This document shows, one piece after another, positions 5,625-9,581 of a DNA stretch of 9,581 nt. A program made the position numbers and the translations under genes. Numbering within the stretch: position 1 is the first letter of the stretch; every line of letters starts with the position of its first letter. The notes beneath the pieces were generated by a model. The model saw nothing but the letters and a program-made list of their open reading frames with translations. It did not search any database and was not told the origin of the DNA. The stretch is from CAYLXU01 sp964388055 (GTDB lineage: Bacteria; Patescibacteriota; Minisyncoccia; UBA6257; JACRHW01), in NCBI GenBank assembly GCA_964388055.1, contig CAYLXU010000034.1, positions 1 to 9,581 of the forward strand, read 5' to 3'.

Positions 5625-6170
5625 ATGAAACATGTAATTCTTCCACAATCTTTCTTCATACGGGATACAATCACTGTGGCTAAGGAACTACTAGGAAAGA
5701 CTTTGGTGTACCAAACAAAACAAGAAAGAAAAACACTCATCATTTCAGAAATAGAGGCGTACGACGGTCCTCACGATAAAGCATCACACGCACATCGCGG
5801 AATGACCCCTAGAAATAAAATTATGTTCGATGAAGGTGGTTTTTGGTATATCTATCTCATCTATGGAGTGTACTGGATGCTCAATGTCACAACGGGTCCC
5901 AAAAACTATCCTGCGGCAATTCTTATACGAGGCGGGTATACCACCAACAACGTCCTAATTAATGGACCCGGTAAAATAACAAAATACCTGAACATAAACA
6001 AGTCTATAAACGGACTTCTTGCACAAAAGCCATCCCATCTTTGGATCGAAGATAGAGGCATAACCGTCCCACCCTCAAACATCATCAGAAAAACAAGAGT
6101 TGGCGTTCACTATGCAAAAGAATGGGCAATCAAACCTTATAATTTTTCTTTTGATATTCCTATACATTAA
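5625..6170 (+). CDS. mpg: 3-methyladenine DNA glycosylase (AAG/MPG family)
   Basis: Monofunctional base-excision repair enzyme that removes alkylated purines such as 3-methyladenine and hypoxanthine. The 181-residue form starts at ATG 5625 (MKHVILPQSFFIRDTITVAKELLG), the normal N-terminus of the bacterial family; the upstream ATG at 5523 adds 34 residues without family character and crosses the DoxX promoter. Visible active-site equivalents of human AAG are E44 in SEIEAY (catalytic E125), Y46 (Y127), H55 (H136), Y77 and N87 in WYIYLIYGVYWMLNV (Y159 and N169) and R102 (R182). The TPRN motif (61-64) and NGPGKITKYLNI (113-124) are also present. No truncation is seen. It diverges from doxX, and a terminator follows directly after the stop. 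No Shine-Dalgarno precedes the start. Confidence 0.95.
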   Translation: MKHVILPQSFFIRDTITVAKELLGKTLVYQTKQERKTLIISEIEAYDGPHDKASHAHRGMTPRNKIMFDEGGFWYIYLIYGVYWMLNVTTGPKNYPAAILIRGGYTTNNVLINGPGKITKYLNINKSINGLLAQKPSHLWIEDRGITVPPSNIIRKTRVGVHYAKEWAIKPYNFSFDIPIH

Positions 6171-6171
6171 A

Positions 6172-6199
6172 ATCCCGCAAAGATAGCGGGATATTTTTT
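6172..6199 (+). terminator. Intrinsic terminator after the DNA glycosylase
   Basis: ATCCCGC (6172-6178) pairs with GCGGGAT (6186-6192), with a 7-base loop and then ATTTTTT. The T-run overlaps the stop codon of the convergent minus-strand gene, so coding and terminator are interlocked. In the minus direction the following TTTAAT is a weak T-run, so it may partly serve both genes. Confidence 0.85.
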
Positions 6200-6569
6200 A
6201 AGACGGGAAGCAGAAATGATTTGCGGCCAAAATTACTTCCCGAAGCTCACCCAATGAAGAAGCATGGCGAATCACATATGCAGGCGCATTGTTATCAAGG
6301 ATCGTATTCATTCCAAAAAACCAAGAACGGGCAGTTTCGCTTCCATACATCTTCACAAGCATCTCTGCGGCTTCGTATGCCGCGCGCACCCTAATCTCCG
6401 TATCAATATCCATGTGTTTAAGCCGAATGAGATAGGAAAAGGGTAGATCTGATCTCCCTACATATACCACAAATTTCTTCCCAAAATGCTTCTTAAGATA
6501 AGAGATAACTTCCTTCAAAGGATCTTCTGTTATACTCCAGAAACCCATCAAACCCTGAAGACTATCCAC
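6198..6569 (-). CDS. Protein with an Xre/MbcA/ParS-like toxin-binding (DUF2384-like) C-terminus
   Basis: The 123-residue product ends with SETARSWFFGMNTILDNNAP, then YVIRHASSLGELREVILAAN, which fits the DUF2384 pattern (helix, W, short loop, 'N..L....P...I', then a closing helix) found in antitoxins of RES/Xre and MbcTA systems. The preceding part (SDLPFSYLIRLKHMDIDTEIRVRAAYEAAEMLVKMYG, about residues 40-76) contributes helices but no clear helix-turn-helix. Start: GTG 6569 has GGAGG eight bases upstream, so it is preferred over the in-frame GTG at 6584; ATG 6548 is a third option. No RES-domain or other toxin lies next to it. It may be a solitary regulator, or a stand-alone domain of lineage-specific function. 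The domain call is by eye and moderate in confidence. Confidence 0.65.
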   Translation of the reverse strand: MDSLQGLMGFWSITEDPLKEVISYLKKHFGKKFVVYVGRSDLPFSYLIRLKHMDIDTEIRVRAAYEAAEMLVKMYGSETARSWFFGMNTILDNNAPAYVIRHASSLGELREVILAANHFCFPS

Positions 6570-6577
6570 GTATTTTT

Positions 6578-6582
6578 CCTCC
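6578..6582 (-). promoter_or_regulatory. Shine-Dalgarno GGAGG that decides the start of the antitoxin-like gene
   Basis: On the minus strand GGAGG is followed by eight bases and GTG at 6569. The longer reading from GTG 6584 would put this Shine-Dalgarno inside the coding region, so the shorter form is favoured. Confidence 0.6.
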
Positions 6583-6605
6583 ACACAAAAAAGTTCTCAC
6601 TACAC

Positions 6606-6614
6606 AATATAGTA
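6606..6614 (-). promoter_or_regulatory. Weak -10 candidate for the antitoxin-like gene
   Basis: TACTATATT on the minus strand offers two overlapping hexamers (TACTAT and TATATT) about 40 bases before GTG 6569, just downstream of the preceding terminator. No -35 or extended TG is seen, so the site is tentative. Confidence 0.3.
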
Positions 6615-6621
6615 CCTGCGC

Positions 6622-6650
6622 AAAAAAGAAAAGCCCTAAAAAGGACCTTT
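6622..6650 (-). terminator. Intrinsic terminator of the two-component operon
   Basis: As minus-strand RNA, AAAGGUCCU (6650-6642) pairs with AGGGCUUUU (6637-6629), a 9-bp stem with two G-U pairs and a UUUU loop, followed by CUUUUUU (6628-6622). It begins 27 bases after the response regulator stop. Confidence 0.65.
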
Positions 6651-6676
6651 CTCATTAACAAAATAGTGTGTGTGCC

Positions 6677-7060
6677 TTATTCCGTGTACTTCTTTACCTT
6701 CTCAACAAGTTCATGGATAGAGACATCTGTCTTAATGAAATAATCATCAGCACCAAATTTTTTAGCCCTCTCTATATCCCCCTCCTGACCAAGACTTGAA
6801 AACACAATAACAGGCACATCTTTAAGAACAGAGTCTTTGCCAAGCTCCACCAACACCTCAAATCCATTCATCACCGGCATCACCAAGTCTGTAAGAATGA
6901 TGTCAGGCCTCCTCTCCCTCGCCTTTTTTAAAAGCTCCTCCCCATCACCAACCACAACAACCTCATAACCCTCCTTTTTAAGCTTGAAATGATAAATACG
7001 TGCATAAAAGGGATCATCTTCTGCCACTAAAATATATTTTCTTGATTCTTTTTTGTTCAT
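6677..7060 (-). CDS. Single-domain (CheY-like) response regulator
   Basis: The 127-residue protein is a bare receiver domain. It shows ILVAEDD with acidic pocket residues D15 and D16, PDIILTDLVMPVMNG with phospho-acceptor D58, the switch serine in VIVFSS (S88/S89) and the conserved lysine K110 in YFIK. There is no DNA-binding or enzymatic output domain, so it must act by protein contact or as a phosphorelay intermediate. Its ATG at 7060 is four bases after the stop of the histidine kinase gene, which marks translational coupling and cognate pairing. No separate Shine-Dalgarno is seen. A terminator follows. Its output target is not encoded in this window. Confidence 0.96.
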   Translation of the reverse strand: MNKKESRKYILVAEDDPFYARIYHFKLKKEGYEVVVVGDGEELLKKARERRPDIILTDLVMPVMNGFEVLVELGKDSVLKDVPVIVFSSLGQEGDIERAKKFGADDYFIKTDVSIHELVEKVKKYTE

Positions 7061-7064
7061 ACTA

Positions 7065-8738
7065 TTACATTGATACTGCAGGAAAAGAAATGCTCACCGT
7101 GGTACCCTTATTTTCTTCCGTTTTTATATCTACAGTACCACCCCACTCATCAACAAATGATTTTACCACGAAAAGCCCAAGCCCAGAACCAGTAGAAGCG
7201 CCCCTTATTGCATTAGACGCCCTAAAAAATTTTGAAAAAAGATATGCTTGCTCAGAGGAAGGAATACCTATCCCGGTGTCGCTCACCCGAACAGTAATTT
7301 TATTACGGTATCGGGGCTGAATTTCAATATGCACAGAACCACCCTTTTTATTATATTTTACCGCATTTGAAATAACATTTAGTAATACTTGATAACACCT
7401 ATCTCGATCAACAAATACATTCTGAGGTATCGTACCTTTGTGAGACGTGCTCACGGAAAAAGATACACGCCTCTCCTCCGCCTCAAGCCTCATCTCACGA
7501 AGAGCCTCCTCAATCACCTCACGTACATCAAAGGTAGAAGGAACATTAGATACACGCCCTTGTTCAATACGCGATACGTTCAACAGGTCATCAACAAGTC
7601 CAATCATGCGTTGGTTACTCGCAAAAATATCCTGCAACACGTTTCGTATGCCCACCGATATGCGTCCAAAATCACCCTCCATAAGCATCTGCATATTCCA
7701 TCGCATAGCACCGAGAGGAGTTCTCAATTGGTGCGATGTGATAGAAAGAAAATTTTTCTCTCTTTCTCGCCCCTCCTCAAGAATGCGCACCATGCGCAAG
7801 AGAAAAAATACCGCACTTATAAAAATTCCGAATAATAACGCATATATAAGGGATATAATTCTAAGCGCTTGGGTACGCGACAGAAACGCATCACGAACAT
7901 CCTGAGTAAACACAACGCCAAATCCATACTTTTTTACAGGGGCATAAGCAACAACATTGGAACCACCTCCGACCGCATCGCGCACCACCTCAGTAGCACT
8001 CTCCCCTCGCAATACCTTTTGCACAATAGGCATGGAAGAAAAATCGGGAATTTCTGTCGGAGAAACGTATTGTGGATGCAAGACAACACGTCCTCGAGAG
8101 TTGACCACATAGATAAAACCATTCTCCTCTCCCACATCGTGTACAGCAAATACATCTTCTATATTGATACGAAGAAGGAGGATTCCGGTAACAACATCCT
8201 TAGCATTTTTGATGGGAGTTGCCACAACAATCACCTTCTCTGTTGGTTCCAGTCTCCGCAAAATGATATCAGATATATATGGTGTCCACTCGCGAGAAAC
8301 TCCCTGATACCAATCTCTATCGGCAAAGCCCTGTCCCACCACACTTTGATCTTCCGCCGTAGTGGCTCGTAATATGCCGGATGGGTCAACAAGTGTCACC
8401 GAATCAATCACAGAGAAATCTTGAGGAATGTCCTTCACAATCGCAAACGCTTCACTCCATTTTTTCTCCTCCACAAACACCCCAAAGGCTTTTCGAGTCG
8501 CGAGCGACAAAGATAAATCAAATACTTTTTCTATCCTCTCTTCAATTACAGAAGAAGCAAGCCGGGCAATAGCCAAACGCCTTTCAAACACGTTTTCGGT
8601 AATCCTCCCATGCATCTCAAAAAAACTAAATGCAAGAACAGCAATAAGAGAAACTGCTGCAAACACAACCCAAAACCAAAAATAACGTAACCGATGGTTT
8701 TCAACCCCGAAAATCCTTTCTACGTATTCTTCAGACAT
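7065..8738 (-). CDS. Membrane sensor histidine kinase with extracellular Cache-type domain
   Basis: The 557-residue sensor has membrane helix 1 (about 21-40), an extracytoplasmic region (41-290) and helix 2 (295-314). After these come HisKA with SITSHQLRTPL (phospho-acceptor H336) and a HATPase_c domain with N458 in NVISNAVKY, DTGIGI (487-492), FSKFFRA and GSGLGL (517-522). The extracellular part resembles a double Cache domain: FADRDWYQGV (138-147) and VVATPIKNAKDVVTGILLLRI (171-191) are typical of its first lobe, suggesting binding of a small molecule such as an amino acid or carboxylate. No HAMP is visible; only about 15 residues link helix 2 to the HisKA helix. All kinase boxes are intact. 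ATG 8738 has no Shine-Dalgarno. It is the first gene of an operon with the receiver protein. Confidence 0.96.
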   Translation of the reverse strand: MSEEYVERIFGVENHRLRYFWFWVVFAAVSLIAVLAFSFFEMHGRITENVFERRLAIARLASSVIEERIEKVFDLSLSLATRKAFGVFVEEKKWSEAFAIVKDIPQDFSVIDSVTLVDPSGILRATTAEDQSVVGQGFADRDWYQGVSREWTPYISDIILRRLEPTEKVIVVATPIKNAKDVVTGILLLRINIEDVFAVHDVGEENGFIYVVNSRGRVVLHPQYVSPTEIPDFSSMPIVQKVLRGESATEVVRDAVGGGSNVVAYAPVKKYGFGVVFTQDVRDAFLSRTQALRIISLIYALLFGIFISAVFFLLRMVRILEEGREREKNFLSITSHQLRTPLGAMRWNMQMLMEGDFGRISVGIRNVLQDIFASNQRMIGLVDDLLNVSRIEQGRVSNVPSTFDVREVIEEALREMRLEAEERRVSFSVSTSHKGTIPQNVFVDRDRCYQVLLNVISNAVKYNKKGGSVHIEIQPRYRNKITVRVSDTGIGIPSSEQAYLFSKFFRASNAIRGASTGSGLGLFVVKSFVDEWGGTVDIKTEENKGTTVSISFPAVSM

Positions 8739-8760
8739 AAAAAGGCATATTCATGTCAAT

Positions 8761-8769
8761 AGTATACCA
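8761..8769 (-). promoter_or_regulatory. Extended -10 promoter TGGTATACT for the two-component operon
   Basis: TATACT (8766-8761) is preceded by TGG, with a predicted start near 8754 and a leader of about 16 bases to ATG 8738. The 13 bases 8757-8769 repeat exactly the element before the HExxH gene (4648-4660). A short upstream ATG in the leader (8745) opens an out-of-frame reading that is probably meaningless. Confidence 0.7.
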
Positions 8770-8792
8770 CGATTTCTGCCTGCAATCTGTGC

Positions 8793-8818
8793 AAAAAAAT
8801 ACCGCACATCGTGCGGCA
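8793..8818 (-). terminator. Intrinsic terminator after the CxxC gene
   Basis: On the minus strand CCGCAC-GAT-GTGCGG (8816-8802), extended by a G-U and an A-U pair, is followed by TTTTTTT (8799-8793). It starts a few bases after the TGA of the 8825-9325 gene and separates it from the kinase promoter. Confidence 0.9.
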
Positions 8819-8824
8819 CATTCC

Positions 8825-9325
8825 TCACCTTGGCCATTCATCCCAACTTTTACCAGTAAAAAATGGGAAAAGAAGATTTCTCCAAAGATTCCTCCAAAAA
8901 ACCCTAAACCCAACCTCTGTTCTCTGCACTAATGGTGACCTTACCAGGCCAACAGCCGCAAGCTTCTCTTCATCTCCTTCTTGCAAAAGAACCACATGAG
9001 AATGTTTTAACGTCTTATAACTACCACTTGTCCCATCATCTCTGTCGCCAGACCGAAATGGCTCTCGAAGGGTGATCGCAAGCGTATGAGGCGGGTCACA
9101 ATCTTCCTGATATGGGTTTACCCTATCTCCAGGCTCTAAATAAAAAATATCAGAAACCATTTTCCGAACACCCCGCAGAATAATCCAATCCCCCACCCTT
9201 AACGATGTGGACTCTGGCATACCCAAGGCCTCGCATGCTTCTATACGCTTCTCATCCTCAGACGTGTTCCCGCATATCGCGCACAGATAACGTTTTCTTC
9301 CGTAGGGAAACTCTAGTTCGTGCAT
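8825..9325 (-). CDS. Hypothetical CxxC protein, possibly metal-binding
   Basis: The 166-residue protein is not recognised. Near the N-terminus RYLCAICGNT carries C15 and C18, with further cysteines at C31 (IEACEALG) and C76 (QEDCDPPH); this could form a zinc site, though the second CxxC of a classical ribbon is missing. The middle segment LRVGDWIILRG.RKMVSDIFY (42-62) has the look of a small beta-barrel (SH3/KOW-like). The C-terminus FRVFWRNLWRNLLFPFF is an aromatic, basic amphipathic segment that may touch the membrane. The frame opens at 9361, but ATG 9325 is chosen because AAGGAGG (9342-9336) precedes it by ten bases. It overlaps the last 13 bases of the histidine phosphatase gene, so the two are translationally coupled. 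The stop is TGA. Confidence 0.8.
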   Translation of the reverse strand: MHELEFPYGRKRYLCAICGNTSEDEKRIEACEALGMPESTSLRVGDWIILRGVRKMVSDIFYLEPGDRVNPYQEDCDPPHTLAITLREPFRSGDRDDGTSGSYKTLKHSHVVLLQEGDEEKLAAVGLVRSPLVQRTEVGFRVFWRNLWRNLLFPFFTGKSWDEWPR

Positions 9326-9581
9326 ATCACACCATCCTCCTTCCAGTACGTATTTCCGCACTCTTCAAGCTCCAGTCGCCCGGTAGTCTCATTGTAACAG
9401 TAAACAATGAGACCGCAGTTCAAAAGCGAATGTCGCCTTCCCGAATCAGAATCCCGCTCATAATCCTCTGCTGTCCATTTTTCAAGGTTGAAGCGAAAGG
9501 CCCGCGACGTGCCCCCGTGTGTCACAATCAAAACCTTTTTTCCGGCTCGCTGTTTAAACAACATGCCAATAAACCGAAACA
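9313..9581 (-). CDS. Histidine phosphatase family protein, C-terminal fragment (runs off window)
   Basis: About 89 codons are visible, entering from the right edge with the frame open. The segment KKVLIVTHGGTSRAFRFNL contains the THGG motif that carries the second catalytic histidine of the phosphoglycerate mutase/histidine phosphatase superfamily. LLNCGLIVYCYNETTGRLEL is the usual closing strand and hairpin. The N-terminal RHG motif lies beyond the window. The superfamily includes phosphoglycerate mutases, SixA and nonspecific phosphatases, so the substrate cannot be set from this fragment. The stop (9313) lies 13 bases inside the next gene, which shows an operon. An internal ATG at 9564 is not taken as the start because the helix upstream (FRFIG before MLFKQRAGKK) fits the fold. 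Confidence 0.88.
   Translation of the reverse strand, partial: FRFIGMLFKQRAGKKVLIVTHGGTSRAFRFNLEKWTAEDYERDSDSGRRHSLLNCGLIVYCYNETTGRLELEECGNTYWKEDGVICTN
9336..9342 (-). promoter_or_regulatory. Shine-Dalgarno AAGGAGG within the phosphatase gene
   Basis: AAGGAGG lies inside the phosphatase coding region, ten bases before ATG 9325, and fixes the start of the CxxC gene over the longer reading from 9361. Confidence 0.7.

Noticed and set aside
7389..8372. Several plus-strand open frames of 140-170 codons
   Set aside because: All are antisense to the intact histidine kinase, lack starts with SD sequences and show no domain.
8825..8999. Plus-strand frames at 8811-8999 and the minus-strand frame 8731-8913
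   Set aside because: They cross the terminator at 8793-8818 or run antisense to the CxxC gene and have no recognisable product.
1..9581. CRISPR array, tRNA, transposase or phage genes
   Set aside because: No spaced direct repeats, cloverleaf-like segments, transposase motifs or terminal inverted repeats were seen on reading both strands.

Overview
This 9.6 kb window looks like chromosomal DNA from an ultra-small bacterium of the Candidate Phyla Radiation (Patescibacteria, probably Parcubacteria-like). That is an inference. It rests on short compact genes, many lineage-type hypothetical proteins with coiled coils, Shine-Dalgarno (SD) sequences missing from most starts, promoters only a few bases upstream of start codons, and a gene set (SIMPL, DedA, DoxX, small membrane proteins) common in such genomes. 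TGA acts as a normal stop (for example at the DedA gene and the 8825 gene), so the Gracilibacteria/Absconditabacteria code is not in use. I see no insertion sequence, phage, CRISPR array, tRNA or rRNA, and no gene-free stretch longer than 300 bases.

Layout, left to right. Positions 1-676 (-) hold the N-terminal half of serine hydroxymethyltransferase (glyA), cut by the window edge exactly after the PLP lysine. A strong bidirectional terminator at 721-762 separates it from two hypothetical genes: an acidic coiled-coil protein (773-1180, -) and a basic helical protein (1202-1858, -). These two have a promoter whose -35 box overlaps the DedA stop codon. Positions 1941-3809 (-) form a three-gene envelope operon, in the order SIMPL/DUF541 protein, DUF1003-like membrane protein with acidic coiled coil, and DedA-family membrane protein. 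Positions 3885-4640 (-) encode a putative HExxH zinc metalloprotein with an almost leaderless promoter.

A small four-cysteine protein (4774-4989, +), with the strongest SD in the window, converges on a DoxX-family membrane protein (5033-5503, -) through a shared terminator. Divergent from doxX is a 3-methyladenine DNA glycosylase (5625-6170, +). Next come an orphan protein resembling the Xre/MbcA/ParS toxin-binding domain (6198-6569, -) and a two-component operon (8738 down to 6677, -). The latter comprises a membrane sensor kinase with an extracellular Cache-type domain and no HAMP, followed four bases later by a single-domain response regulator. The right end holds a small CxxC protein (8825-9325, -) translationally overlapping the C-terminus of a histidine phosphatase that runs off the window.

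The metabolic core (one-carbon metabolism, base-excision repair) and envelope functions (lipid-carrier transport, periplasmic/outer-face proteins, environmental sensing) are each arranged in short transcription units bounded by recognisable terminators. The most coherent non-obvious signal is regulatory. A repeated extended -10 element, TGGTATACT, sits a few to about 25 bases before three starts, with a diverged copy before glyA. SD-led starts are a separate minority. I did not find convincing evidence of a wholly new multi-gene system. The least explained units are the acidic/basic hypothetical pair, the four-cysteine protein and the orphan antitoxin-like protein.
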